Translations under genes and position numbers: made by a program
Notes under the pieces: model-generated
Told to the model about the DNA's origin: nothing
Database searches by the model: none
The model's input: only the letters and a program-made list of their open reading frames with translations
Assembly (NCBI RefSeq): GCF_008831075.1
Contig: NZ_WBJX01000001.1
Span: 1,064,515-1,128,514 of the forward strand
Origin: Pseudoclavibacter terrae
GTDB taxonomy: Bacteria; Actinomycetota; Actinomycetes; Actinomycetales; Microbacteriaceae
Length of the DNA stretch: 64,000 nt
Direction of reading: 5' to 3'
In this document: positions 8,368 to 17,345 of the stretch, one piece after another
Layout of the letters: each line of letters starts with the position of its first letter
How positions within the stretch are numbered: the first letter of the stretch is position 1

Positions 8368-9258
8368 GTGGCCAGATTCACGAGCCTCGAGCGGCGCATC
8401 GACGTCGCCGCCGGGCGTCTCCTCGAGAACTCCCCGTCACACGGCTTCAGAGCCGCCCTGGTGGAGTTCCTGGTGTTCGGCCTGAAGCAGGCGTGGGCGT
8501 GCATCTTCGGCGCGCTCATGCTCGTCATGATCCTCGCGGCGAGGCTCTGGTACCCGGACGACGCCCTGCTCGCTCGGAACGACGCGCTCGTCATCGGCGC
8601 CGTCGTCATCCAGGTCGTCATGATCGCCGCGCGGCTCGAGACGGGGCGCGAGCTGCTCGTGATCCTCGCGTTCCACATCGTCGGCACCGGCATGGAGCTC
8701 TTCAAGACGAGCGTCGGATCGTGGAGCTACGCGTCAGGGGGAGTGCTGCACATCGGCCCCGTGCCGCTCTACACGGGCTTCATGTACGCCGCAGTCGGCT
8801 CGTACATGTGCCGCGTCCATCGCCTCTTCGACCTCCGCTTCTCGAGGTACCCGCGCATCTGGCTGACCGTCATCGCCGCGATCTTGATCTACGTGAACTT
8901 CTTCACGCACCACTACGCCTACGACTTCCGCTACGTGCTGCTGCTCTTCGTGGCGGTGCTGTGGGGTCGCACGTGGATGCACTTCCGCGTGTTCCGCAGG
9001 ACGCTCCGCATGCCGCTGCTCGTCGCGTTCCTGCTCGTCGCGCTCTTCATCTGGTTCGCAGAGAACATCGGCACGCTCGCGGGGGCGTGGGTGTACCCGA
9101 ACCAGGAGCACGGCTGGGAGCTGGTGTCGATCACGAAGCTGCTCTCGTGGTTCCTGCTCATGATCATCTCGGTGGTCATGGTGACGCTCGCCTACCCACC
9201 GAAGCCTCCCCTCGCCGACGCGGAGGCGCCGGGGCAGGAGGCGCGCGCGGTGCGCTAG
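8368..9258 (+). CDS. DUF817 family integral membrane protein
   Basis: A 296-aa hydrophobic protein with about eight membrane helices. Motifs such as WSYASGGVLHIGPVPLYTGF, FTHHYAYDFRY and WVYPNQEHGWELVS fit the DUF817 family, whose function is unknown; the last resembles the lipid- or pigment-associated membrane protein pattern AWxYPxQ. The frame is open much further upstream, but that part overlaps the tRNA gene, so the GTG at 8368 (preceded by GGAAAGCGG about 10 bases upstream) was chosen. It converges on the histidine kinase gene with a 4-base overlap of the stop regions. Confidence 0.75.
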   Translation: MARFTSLERRIDVAAGRLLENSPSHGFRAALVEFLVFGLKQAWACIFGALMLVMILAARLWYPDDALLARNDALVIGAVVIQVVMIAARLETGRELLVILAFHIVGTGMELFKTSVGSWSYASGGVLHIGPVPLYTGFMYAAVGSYMCRVHRLFDLRFSRYPRIWLTVIAAILIYVNFFTHHYAYDFRYVLLLFVAVLWGRTWMHFRVFRRTLRMPLLVAFLLVALFIWFAENIGTLAGAWVYPNQEHGWELVSITKLLSWFLLMIISVVMVTLAYPPKPPLADAEAPGQEARAVR

Positions 9259-10784
9259 TCCCAGGCCTTGGCGGCGGGGATGCGCACGATGAAGGCCGCG
9301 CCGTCATCCGACTCGACGGCGATGTGCCCGCCGTGCGCCTCGACGATGGACTTCACGATCGCGAGCCCGAGCCCGGTGCTGCCAGAGGCACGCGTCCTGG
9401 CCGAGTCGCCGCGTGCGAACCGCGAGAAGAGGTCCTGACGCAGGGTCGCTGGGATGCCGGGGCCGTCGTCGCGAACCACCAGGACGGCTTCACGCCCGGT
9501 CGCGGATGCCGTCGCGAGCTCGTAGCGGACGGAGACGTTGACGTGGGTGCCCTGCGGGGTGTGCTGGCTGGCATTGGAGAGGAGGTTCACGACGATCTGA
9601 TGCAGGCGCTCCCAGTCGCCGAGGACGGAGACCTCGCTCGGGGGCACGGTGGCGCTCCAATGGCGGTCGGCGTCGCTCGCCTGCGCGTCGCTGACGGCGT
9701 TGATGACGAGTTCCGAGAGGTCGACGGTGTCGAACTGGAGGTCCTGGCCCTCGTCGAGGCGCGCGAGCAGGAGGAGGTCGTTGACCAGAGAGCTCATTCG
9801 GGTCGCCTCCGACTCGATGCGCGCGAGGGAGCGTTCCGTGGTGTCCGGCAGTGACGCGGAGTCCTGCCTGGTGAGCTCTGCGTAACCCTGGATCGCGGCG
9901 AGCGGGGTGCGCAGCTCGTGGCTGGCGTCGGTGACGAAGCGGCGCATCCGCTGGTCTGCCGCAGACCGAACCGCGAAGGCCTCGTCGACGTGCGCGAGGA
10001 GCTTGTCGAGTGCCTCGCTGACCTTGCCCACTTCGGTCCTCGGGTCGATGTCGTTGAGCTTCACGGCTTGGCGGAGTCCCACCTCGCCTGAGGCGAGGGG
10101 CATCTGCGCCACGTTCTCGGCGGCGTTGACGACCCTGGAGAGGGGACGCATGGCGACGCGCATGACCAGGGCGACGAGGAGCACGATGAGGCCGATGCCC
10201 AGCGAGGAGAGCACGAGGGTGAGCACGGTCTGGTTGAGGGTCGCCTCTCGGGCGGTGTCGAGGGAGACCGCCGAGATGAGGGCGTAGCTGGGGTCCCCCT
10301 CCCACTCGTGGATCATGACGCGGAAGTCGCCGGCGACGTCATCGAGCTTGATGGTCTCCAGCAGCGAATGCTGGGCCGCGAAGCCGTCCGACTGTGCGAG
10401 GGCTGCGAGCTCGTTCTTGATGGTCTGGTCGCACTCGACCGCCGACGTCTCGCTGAAGGACGCCGAGTCGATGATCTCGCCGTTGTGCGCGAGAGCGATG
10501 ATCGTGCCAGGCGCGTGTCCGACGAAGTTGATGAGCGGCTTGACCTTCGGGGCGCTCGTCTCGCCGTTCTTCGGCGGGTGCGGGTGGGTGCCGGGGATGT
10601 CGTCCCGGTACTTGTCGACGGAGTTCTCGAGCACCGACATGGAGGCGGCGAGCTGCGTGTTCACGACGCTCGTGATCGCCGAGTTGAGGGTGACGACGTT
10701 CATGATGCCGATGACGCTCATGACGAAGGCGACCACGAGGGTGACGCCGACGATGATGCGCGCCCGGAGCGTCCACGGCCTCAT
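9255..10784 (-). CDS. Two-component sensor histidine kinase
   Basis: A 509-aa membrane histidine kinase. An N-terminal helix (about residues 10-30) and a second helix (LVLSSLGIGLIVLLVALVM, about 190-208) bracket an extracytoplasmic sensor region of some 155 residues. These are followed by a HAMP linker, a HisKA domain with the phosphoacceptor His289 in SHELRTPLAAI, and an HATPase domain (N box NLLSNASQHT, G1 VRDDGPGIP, G2 GLGLAIVKSIVEAHGG). The signal sensed is unknown. Its start codon overlaps the stop of the response regulator by 4 bases, so the two proteins are translationally coupled. Confidence 0.94.
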   Translation of the reverse strand: MRPWTLRARIIVGVTLVVAFVMSVIGIMNVVTLNSAITSVVNTQLAASMSVLENSVDKYRDDIPGTHPHPPKNGETSAPKVKPLINFVGHAPGTIIALAHNGEIIDSASFSETSAVECDQTIKNELAALAQSDGFAAQHSLLETIKLDDVAGDFRVMIHEWEGDPSYALISAVSLDTAREATLNQTVLTLVLSSLGIGLIVLLVALVMRVAMRPLSRVVNAAENVAQMPLASGEVGLRQAVKLNDIDPRTEVGKVSEALDKLLAHVDEAFAVRSAADQRMRRFVTDASHELRTPLAAIQGYAELTRQDSASLPDTTERSLARIESEATRMSSLVNDLLLLARLDEGQDLQFDTVDLSELVINAVSDAQASDADRHWSATVPPSEVSVLGDWERLHQIVVNLLSNASQHTPQGTHVNVSVRYELATASATGREAVLVVRDDGPGIPATLRQDLFSRFARGDSARTRASGSTGLGLAIVKSIVEAHGGHIAVESDDGAAFIVRIPAAKAWD

Positions 10785-11560
10785 TCGGCTGGCCTGATCA
10801 CGTAGCCGACGCCGCGGACCGTGTGGATCATCGGCGTGCGCCCGGCGTCGATCTTCTTGCGCAGGTAGGACACGTAGAGGTCGACGATGCTGGCCTTGCC
10901 GGCGAAGTCGTAGTTCCAGACGCGGTCGAGGATCTGGGCGCGACTCAGCACGCGCTTGGGGTTGCGCATGAAGTAGCGCAGCAGCTCGAACTCGGTGGTG
11001 GTGAGGGCGATCGGGTCGTTGCCTCGACGAACCTCGTAGCTGCTCTCGTCGAGGAAGAGGTCGCCGACCCGGAGCTGCGAGGCGTCGTCCGCGACCGCCT
11101 CGCCCGCTCGTTGGATGAGTCCGCGGAGCCTGGCGACAAGCTCCTCAAGGCTGAAGGGCTTGGTCATGTAGTCGTCGCCGCCCGCGGTGAGCCCGATGAT
11201 GCGGTCGTCGATCGAGTCCTTCGCGGTGAGGAAGAGGACGGGCGTGGCGTGTCCCTGACCTCGGAGGTTCCTGAGAATGCTGAGGCCGTCGATGTCGGGA
11301 AGCATGATGTCGAGCACGACGACGTCGGGCCGTTCCGCCGTGAACTTCGCGAGCGCGTCGCGACCGTTGCTGGCCACGTCGACCTGCCATCCCTCGTAGG
11401 AGAGGGCCAGGCTGACGAGGTTCGTGAGCGTCTCTTCGTCGTCGACAAGCAGCACGCGGATGGGGGTGCCGTCCGGCCGGTGGAGACGGGGGAGCTGGGC
11501 GAGGACCGCCCGACGGCGCCCGGGCTCGATGATCGGGTCAGCGGAAGCAGAATCGGGCAT
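10781..11560 (-). CDS. OmpR/PhoB-family response regulator
   Basis: A 259-aa transcription factor, partner of the kinase that follows it. After a 33-residue N-terminal extension, the receiver domain (VLLVDDEETL) has its phosphoacceptor Asp84 in VVVLDIMLPD, Thr in FLTAKD and Lys in YMTKPFS. The C-terminal winged helix carries LTTTEFELLRYFM and VSYLRKKID, then VRGVGYVIRP. The layout resembles the TrcR/PrrA-type regulators of actinobacteria. The promoter should lie in the 111 bases separating it from the divergent GNAT gene. Confidence 0.95.
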   Translation of the reverse strand: MPDSASADPIIEPGRRRAVLAQLPRLHRPDGTPIRVLLVDDEETLTNLVSLALSYEGWQVDVASNGRDALAKFTAERPDVVVLDIMLPDIDGLSILRNLRGQGHATPVLFLTAKDSIDDRIIGLTAGGDDYMTKPFSLEELVARLRGLIQRAGEAVADDASQLRVGDLFLDESSYEVRRGNDPIALTTTEFELLRYFMRNPKRVLSRAQILDRVWNYDFAGKASIVDLYVSYLRKKIDAGRTPMIHTVRGVGYVIRPAE

Positions 11561-11671
11561 TGGATCATCGTGTCATGAGCGGGCCCCGCGGGTGGTCTGC
11601 GGGCCCGTCCTCATAGGAAGCTCAAATCTTCTCTTACCGAGGGCATGGAGGGAGTTCGTAACCTGCGACGC

Positions 11672-12301
11672 ATGACACTCCAGCGAATCCAGCAGCCCGA
11701 CCTCGGGAGCCGCACGCCGGGGGTCAAGAAGGACCTGCAGGGTGGGCTCTTCCACCGTCCCCGGTTCCTGCGCGGCCCCCGCACCGAGCGTCCGTTCGAC
11801 GCGCCCCAGCTCTTCACGGAACGCCTTGTGCTCCGTCCCCACACCGTCCGCGACGCGGCGGCCTGGCACGAGATCGTGTCGAACGCCGACGTGGTCCGCT
11901 ACCTGCATTGGAAGCAGCGCGATCTCGCGGAGGCGACGGAGCATCTGAGCCGGCGCACCACGCAGACGCGGCTGTGGCAGTCGGGGGACTTCATGGCACT
12001 AGCAGTCGAGCATGACGGTCAGCTCGTCGGCGACGTCTCCGTGCACCTGCGGGAGGTCGAGCCTGAGCACCGGTCCGCTGAGCTCGGGTGGATCATGCAT
12101 CCGGGATTCGGCGGTCACGGCTTCGCCACGGAGGCTGCGGATGCGCTCGTCGAGTACCTGCGCGACTATGTCGGAGTGAAGCGGGTGCTCGCGGTGATGG
12201 ACCTCGAGAACGAGGCGTCCTACGCGCTCGCGAGGCGCCTCGGCCTCACGGAGGTCTCCCGCTCCGACGACTCGAGGACCACGGCGCTCGATCTGGTCTG
12301 A
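11672..12301 (+). CDS. GNAT family N-acetyltransferase, RimJ/RimL-like
   Basis: A 209-aa acyl-CoA N-acyltransferase of the Acetyltransf_3 (RimJ/RimL) subgroup. Typical pieces are TERLVLRPHTVRDAAAW, GELGWIMHPGFGGHGFATEA-like text (here ELGWIMHPGFGGHGFATEA, the acetyl-CoA loop), and VMDLENEASYALARRLGL. The substrate (a protein N-terminus or a small molecule) cannot be told. ATG 11672 and ATG 11645 are both in frame. The latter adds nine residues; a GGAGGGAG sits between them but too far from the second start to decide. The last 82 bases overlap the convergent dnaE2 gene. Confidence 0.82.
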   Translation: MTLQRIQQPDLGSRTPGVKKDLQGGLFHRPRFLRGPRTERPFDAPQLFTERLVLRPHTVRDAAAWHEIVSNADVVRYLHWKQRDLAEATEHLSRRTTQTRLWQSGDFMALAVEHDGQLVGDVSVHLREVEPEHRSAELGWIMHPGFGGHGFATEAADALVEYLRDYVGVKRVLAVMDLENEASYALARRLGLTEVSRSDDSRTTALDLV

Positions 12302-15300
12302 GCGGAGTCGCCGCCACGCGTCCGCTGTGCACCGCCTGTGCTCGCGGGGTGCGACGCCGCCATGAGCTGCGCGACCTCCAGGAGGTCCCATGCCATGTCG
12401 CCGGTGATGGAGATCCCCCTTGCCCCTGATCTGCGTGTCGTGCCTCGCACGAGCATGTAGTGCGTGCGGAACACGCGATTGCCAGCCCGCTCCTGCGCGT
12501 CGTGGAAGAACACGGTCTGCGAGAGGCCGGTGCTGTCGTCGAGGGAGACGAACACCGTGCGGCGGCCCCCGCGCATCGGCGGCGTGTTCGTCGCACGGCG
12601 AACCCCGGCGATGAGCACCTCCGTGCCGCCAGGCAGGTCGATGAGCGTGCTCGCCGGCACGACACCGAGCTGTCGGAACAGCGGGAAGAAGCGCTCCATC
12701 TGGTGACGGCTCACGCCGAGGCCGAGCTCCTGCAGCTCGAGATCGGTCTGCGTCTTGCCGTGCAGGTCCATGGTGCTCACTCCCCGCAGCTGGGGGACAG
12801 GCAGCGCGAACGCGAACGCCTGCTGGTGCTCCGGCACGCGTGTCGGGCTGCTGGTGAGCGAGCGGATGAACGCGAGCAGCTCGTGCCGCCTGCGCGGCTC
12901 GTAGTCGATGAAGGCGTCGAGTGCTCCGACCCTGGCGAGGGAGTCCAATGTGTTGCGACGGGGCCGCACCCGTGCGCGGAAGTCGGCGAGTGAGTCGAAC
13001 GGCTGGTGTTCGGCGACCCTCTCGCGTTCCGCCGAGGACATGCCGCGCACATCCGCGAGGGACATGCGCACCCCGTCACGCCCATCCGGGAGCGGCTCGA
13101 CCGTGTACTCGAGGCCGGATCGCTGCACGTCGATCGGCAGCAGCGGGATGCCGAGGTGCCTTGCTTCGGCGATGATCAGGTCCTTGCCCCACATGCCGGG
13201 GTCGTGGGTGAGGAGGCCCGCCCAGAAATGCGCGGCGCGGTGGGTCTTGAGCCACGCGCTCTGGAAGGTGGGCAGAGCGAACGCGGCACCGTGGGCCTTC
13301 GCGAAGCCGAAGCTGCCGAAGCCGGCGAGGACCTTCCACGACCGTTCGATGATCTCGGGCGGGAACCCGCGCTCGGCGGCTTTGCCGCGCACCAGCTGCT
13401 CGATGCGCGGGACGAGGTCTGGCTTCGCGAGCCAGCGTCGGTACACGTCGGCCAGTTCGAGCCCGCAGCCGGTGAGCTCGTCGAAGATGCGCATCACCTG
13501 CTCGTGGAAGATGACGACGCCCTTCGTCTCGAGCAGGATGGGCTTGAGCCTCGGGTGGATGTAGTCGGGCATCACCTCGCCGTGGCGTGCCCTGAGGAAG
13601 TTGAGGGGCATGTTGTTCTGCATGGGGCCGGGGCGGAACAGGGAGATGTCGATGACGAGGTCGTTGAACACCTCGGGCTGCAGCTTCCCGACGAGTTCCA
13701 TCTGCCCCGGGCTCTCGACCTGGAAGATGCCGAGCGTCTTGGTCGAGCGGATGGTCTCGTAGGTCGCTTCGTCGTCGAGGGGCAGCGCGTCGAGGTCGAG
13801 CTCCTCACCGCGGGTGCGCTTGAGCTCCTTCACGGCGTGGGCCATGGCGCTCTGCATGCGCACGCCGAGGATGTCGAGCTTGATGAGGCCCATCGGGTCC
13901 ATGTCGTGCTTGTCGAACTGGCTCATGGGCAGGCCGATGCCTGACATCTGCACTGGCGTGCGGTCGAGGAGGGAGATGTCGGAGAGGATGACGCCGCACG
14001 GGTGCACGGAGATGTGTCTCGGCAGGGAGTCGAGCCGCTCCGTCGCCTCGACGAGCACGTCGAGCTGACGTGAGCGGCGCACCTCTTCGGCGAACTCCCG
14101 AAGCTCGGGTTTCTCGGCGAGGGCCTGCCGGAAGCGCTTCGCGGAGAAGCGCCACAGCTCCTTGGCGATGCGGTCGACCTCCCCGTCGGCGAGCCCGAGC
14201 GCGAGCCCGGCGTCGCGCACGGCCCCCCTCGAGCCGTACGTGTTCACCATCGACATGAGCGTGACCCGCTCGCCGCCGAACTCGTCGAAGATGCGGTGGT
14301 AGACGCGGTGGCGTTCTGCGCTCTCCACGTCGAGGTCGATGTCTGGCAGCGTGCGTCGCTCGTCGGAGAGGAAGCGCTCCCAGATGAGCCCCAGGGAGAC
14401 GGGTTCGACGTGGCTCGTGTACAGGAGGTAGTTGAGGAGCGAGCCGACCCCTGACCCCCTGGCCTGCACACGGACCCCCATCTCCTTGATGAGCTCGACG
14501 ACGTGCGAGACGGTGAGGAAGTAGGGGGCGAAGCCCAGCTTCCGCACGGTCTTCAGCTCATGGGCGAGGCGATCGTGCAGCTCGCGCTCGTGGGCACTGG
14601 ATGCGCCGGGGTAGCGGGCGGGGATCGCGGCTTCGGCCTTCGCCCGCAGCACCTCGAACGGGTCGCCGTCGATGCCGAAGCGCGTGACCTCCGGCATGCG
14701 CGGGGTGCCGATCCCCGCATCCCGCTCGAGATCGATGATGCAGGCTTCGGCGAGCGCTCTCGTCTGCGCCATGAGGTCGTCGGCGGCGGAGGCGTCGTGC
14801 CCGCCCGCGTCCGCGACCATGCGCGCGACCTGCCGCATGAGGCTCGCTGGCTTGAGCCACGCCTGCGCGGTGGGGGCGAGCTCGATCTCGTCGAGCGCTC
14901 GCCGAGCACGGACGGCGTCTGCGATGTCGACCGTCGCCGCTTCCTCGGGGGAGGCGTAGCGGACCGCGTTCGTGAGCACCGCCCGCAGCCTGGACTCCGT
15001 GGCGAGACCGAGCATCCGTGTCGCCGCTGTGACCGAACCGGGAGTGCCTGGTTCGGCGAGGTGGCACACGACCTCAACGACCAGCGAGGAGTGGGGGAGC
15101 GCGTGCACCCAGGTTCGCAGTCGCTCCCGCGCCAGTCCCAGCTGTGCCACGGAAGCGGCCGTGCCGACGTCGCTGCTGGGGCCGAGCAGCACCGTCAGGC
15201 GAGTGGCCCCCTCCTCGTCCTCGGCGAGCTTGGCCAGGCGGGCGAGCGGGATGCTCGGCTCATGCACCCCCGTTGGGGCGCTCGCGGTGGTCTCGTGCGC

Positions 15301-15606
15301 TGCAGACACGGCCCGGCACAGTGCCGCATAGCCGGAGCCGCCGTCTCCACCCGTCGCGAGCACGACAACCCGCCCGAGGGGCTCGCCCCGTTCGTCGTGC
15401 ACGGCGAGCTCGCTGCCGAGCACGGCCCGCAGCTTCGCGTCTCTGCAGGCGAGGAGGTGCTTGACCGCGCCGGAGATGCCGTCGCGGTCGGTGAGGGCGA
15501 TCGTGTCGAGGCCCCGCTCGACGGCTGCCTGCGCGAGCACCTCGGGAGGGGAGACCGCATAGTGCGCGCTGAAGCCGGACGAGACGTGCAGGTGGGGGAA
15601 GCTCAT
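12220..15606 (-). CDS. dnaE2: Error-prone DNA polymerase III alpha subunit, DnaE2/ImuC type
   Basis: A 1128-aa C-family DNA polymerase for SOS-induced translesion synthesis. The polymerase core has the catalytic-aspartate motif LPDIDLDVES, a KLDILGVRMQSAM palm region, the finger text GVVIFHEQVMRI, and a C-terminal OB fold. The N-terminal PHP domain has lost expected metal ligands: HLHVSSGFS has the first pair as HxS-like text, and LTDRDG replaces LTDHDG, so it should lack exonuclease activity. It starts 7 bases after the DUF6504 stop, so the two are cotranscribed from the LexA-box promoter. The usual partners ImuA' and ImuB are not next to it. Confidence 0.9.
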   Translation of the reverse strand: MSFPHLHVSSGFSAHYAVSPPEVLAQAAVERGLDTIALTDRDGISGAVKHLLACRDAKLRAVLGSELAVHDERGEPLGRVVVLATGGDGGSGYAALCRAVSAAHETTASAPTGVHEPSIPLARLAKLAEDEEGATRLTVLLGPSSDVGTAASVAQLGLARERLRTWVHALPHSSLVVEVVCHLAEPGTPGSVTAATRMLGLATESRLRAVLTNAVRYASPEEAATVDIADAVRARRALDEIELAPTAQAWLKPASLMRQVARMVADAGGHDASAADDLMAQTRALAEACIIDLERDAGIGTPRMPEVTRFGIDGDPFEVLRAKAEAAIPARYPGASSAHERELHDRLAHELKTVRKLGFAPYFLTVSHVVELIKEMGVRVQARGSGVGSLLNYLLYTSHVEPVSLGLIWERFLSDERRTLPDIDLDVESAERHRVYHRIFDEFGGERVTLMSMVNTYGSRGAVRDAGLALGLADGEVDRIAKELWRFSAKRFRQALAEKPELREFAEEVRRSRQLDVLVEATERLDSLPRHISVHPCGVILSDISLLDRTPVQMSGIGLPMSQFDKHDMDPMGLIKLDILGVRMQSAMAHAVKELKRTRGEELDLDALPLDDEATYETIRSTKTLGIFQVESPGQMELVGKLQPEVFNDLVIDISLFRPGPMQNNMPLNFLRARHGEVMPDYIHPRLKPILLETKGVVIFHEQVMRIFDELTGCGLELADVYRRWLAKPDLVPRIEQLVRGKAAERGFPPEIIERSWKVLAGFGSFGFAKAHGAAFALPTFQSAWLKTHRAAHFWAGLLTHDPGMWGKDLIIAEARHLGIPLLPIDVQRSGLEYTVEPLPDGRDGVRMSLADVRGMSSAERERVAEHQPFDSLADFRARVRPRRNTLDSLARVGALDAFIDYEPRRRHELLAFIRSLTSSPTRVPEHQQAFAFALPVPQLRGVSTMDLHGKTQTDLELQELGLGVSRHQMERFFPLFRQLGVVPASTLIDLPGGTEVLIAGVRRATNTPPMRGGRRTVFVSLDDSTGLSQTVFFHDAQERAGNRVFRTHYMLVRGTTRRSGARGISITGDMAWDLLEVAQLMAASHPASTGGAQRTRGGDSAQTRSSAVVLESSERETSVRPRRLASA

Positions 15607-15613
15607 CGCGTGC

Positions 15614-15907
15614 TCATTCCCAGCTCAGCGCCAGGAGCCAGCCGCCGGAGGCACGGCAGAGGTCGTAGAGGTGTCCGTCGTGCTGTGCGTGCTGCTCGTG
15701 TGCGCTGTCGCGGACCGCGGTGACGCGCCACAGCTCCTGGTCGATGCGCTCGGGGGATGAGCCTCCGTGCCACCACGGCGGGAGCCTGCGGAAGTAGGCC
15801 TGGGGCTGGCCTGTGACGGTGTAGAGGAAGCGCTGCCACACGAAGGAGACCGGCTGCCCGTCTGGGCTGACGGCGACATCGATGGTGTCGTCGATGACGG
15901 TTGGCAT
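15614..15907 (-). CDS. DUF6504 family small protein of the dnaE2 cassette
   Basis: A 97-aa protein with aromatic-rich text (VSFVWQRFLYTVTGQPQAYF, then RRLPPWW) and WRVTAV, typical of the DUF6504 proteins that accompany imuB/dnaE2 cassettes in actinobacteria. Molecular function unknown; a role in mutasome assembly is an inference from gene linkage. It is first in the operon, with an AAGGAGGGA-type Shine-Dalgarno upstream of the ATG at 15905-15907 and the LexA-like box immediately upstream. Confidence 0.78.
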   Translation of the reverse strand: MPTVIDDTIDVAVSPDGQPVSFVWQRFLYTVTGQPQAYFRRLPPWWHGGSSPERIDQELWRVTAVRDSAHEQHAQHDGHLYDLCRASGGWLLALSWE

Positions 15908-15925
15908 GGTTCCCTCCTTCGTTGA

Positions 15926-15943
15926 TTCGAATCTGTATTCGAA
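15926..15943 (-). promoter_or_regulatory. LexA-type SOS box
   Basis: TTCGAAT-CTGT-ATTCGAA is a perfect 7+7 palindrome with a 4-base spacer, close to the actinobacterial LexA consensus TCGAAC-N4-GTTCGA. It lies 19-36 bases upstream of the DUF6504 start, where it would block transcription of the DUF6504-dnaE2 operon until DNA damage. Confidence 0.88.
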
Positions 15944-15997
15944 CGTGGATCAAGCGTAAATCGCACCACCGACAGTGGCAACCGCAAGTCTCAGTCA

Positions 15998-16069
15998 GAG
16001 GGTGAGGGTGTGCTGCAGCTAGACAGGTTCTAAATCTGTCTGATAGCTTTTCTGCAGAACGTCACCCTC
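15998..16069 (+). promoter_or_regulatory. Nested inverted repeats upstream of the sugar-acid operon, probable operator region
   Basis: GAGGGTGA (15998-16005) is mirrored by TCACCCTC (16062-16069), and inside them AGACAG (16021-16026) faces CTGTCT (16036-16041). The region ends 15 bases before the dehydratase ATG, which has AAGGACGAAGG as Shine-Dalgarno. The FadR-type regulator at the end of the operon is the obvious candidate ligand-responsive binder. Confidence 0.55.
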
Positions 16070-16083
16070 AAGGACGAAGGCAC

Positions 16084-17232
16084 ATGACTCACACCCCAGA
16101 CTCGATCCCCTCGGCAGACTCCATCCGCTCGATAGGGCTCTCGACGCTCCGCCTCCCGCTCGCCACCCCCATCTCCGACGCGAAGGTCTTCACGGGCAGG
16201 CAGAAGCCCATGACCGAGGTCGTCTTCCTCATCGCCGAGATCCACACAGAGCAGGGCTTCTCCGGCCACGGGTTCAGCTACTCGAAGCGTGCAGGCGGCG
16301 CCGCCCAGTACGCCCATGCACGGGAGGTCGCCGAAGTCGCGCTCGGCGAAGACCCGAACGACATCCAGAAGCTGTACACCAAGCTGCTCTGGGCCGGCGC
16401 CTCCGTCGGACGCTCTGGCGTCGCCACCCAGGCGCTCGCGGCGTTGGACATCGCGCTCTACGACCTGAAGGCCAAGCGCGCCGGCCTGCCGCTCTCGAAG
16501 CTGCTCGGCGCGCACCGCGACTCGGTGCGCACCTACAACACGTCAGGCGGGTTCCTCCACGCGTCGCTCGACGAGGTGCGCGAGCGCGCGACGCAGTCAC
16601 TCGCAGCGGGCATCGGCGGCATCAAGATCAAGGTCGGCCTCCCTGATACGGCCGAGGACCTGCGCCGCGTCCGCGCGGTGCGCGACCACATCGGGGCGAG
16701 CGTTCCGCTCATGGTGGATGCGAACCAGCAGTGGGACCGCGCGACGGCCCTGCGCATGGGCCGCCGCCTCGAGGACCTCGACCTCACGTGGATCGAGGAG
16801 CCGCTCGACGCCTCCGACGCGGAGGGGCATGCGGAACTGGCGCGTGCGCTCGACACCCCGATCGCGACGGGCGAGATGCTCGCCTCCGTGGCCGAGCACC
16901 GTCAGCTCATCACCGCCCGCGCGTGCGACATCATCCAGCCGGACGCGCCCCGCATCGGCGGGATCACGAACTTCCTCCGGCTCATGACCCTCGCCGACGA
17001 GGCGGGCCTCGACCTCGCCCCGCACTTCGCGATGGAGATCCACCTGCACCTGGCCGCCTGCTACCCCCGCGAGCCGTGGGTCGAGCACTTCGACTGGCTC
17101 GACCCGCTCTTCGAGGAACGACTCGAGACGCGAGGCGGCCGGATGATCGTGCCGAACCGTCCGGGGCTCGGGTTCACGTTCAGCGAGCAGGCGCGGGCCT
17201 GGACGACCGACAGCGTCACGCTGTCCGTCTGA
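16084..17232 (+). CDS. L-talarate/galactarate dehydratase-like enolase-superfamily enzyme
   Basis: A 382-aa member of the mandelate racemase/muconate lactonizing family that would dehydrate an acid sugar to a 2-keto-3-deoxy product. The KxK pair is Lys181/Lys183 in IKIKVG, and the first metal ligand is Asp212 in MVDANQQWDR. IEEPLDA and ATGEML carry further ligands, and His314 in APHFAMEIHLHLAACYPREP is the second catalytic base. GFSYSKRAGG near the 20s loop and WVEHFDWLDPLFEERLE are the parts that point to talarate/galactarate rather than mandelate or gluconate enzymes. First gene of the operon with the MFS permease and the glycosidase. The exact substrate stays inferred. Confidence 0.85.
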   Translation: MTHTPDSIPSADSIRSIGLSTLRLPLATPISDAKVFTGRQKPMTEVVFLIAEIHTEQGFSGHGFSYSKRAGGAAQYAHAREVAEVALGEDPNDIQKLYTKLLWAGASVGRSGVATQALAALDIALYDLKAKRAGLPLSKLLGAHRDSVRTYNTSGGFLHASLDEVRERATQSLAAGIGGIKIKVGLPDTAEDLRRVRAVRDHIGASVPLMVDANQQWDRATALRMGRRLEDLDLTWIEEPLDASDAEGHAELARALDTPIATGEMLASVAEHRQLITARACDIIQPDAPRIGGITNFLRLMTLADEAGLDLAPHFAMEIHLHLAACYPREPWVEHFDWLDPLFEERLETRGGRMIVPNRPGLGFTFSEQARAWTTDSVTLSV

Positions 17233-17345
17233 GCGCAACCAGCCTCCACCGCACATGCCGCGGGGGCGAAGAGTTCGACTGCGCGGCGTGAGCCGTGCGC
17301 TCGCCGACGATGCCGTCGGCGATACTGACAGAGAGGTCCTCGAAC

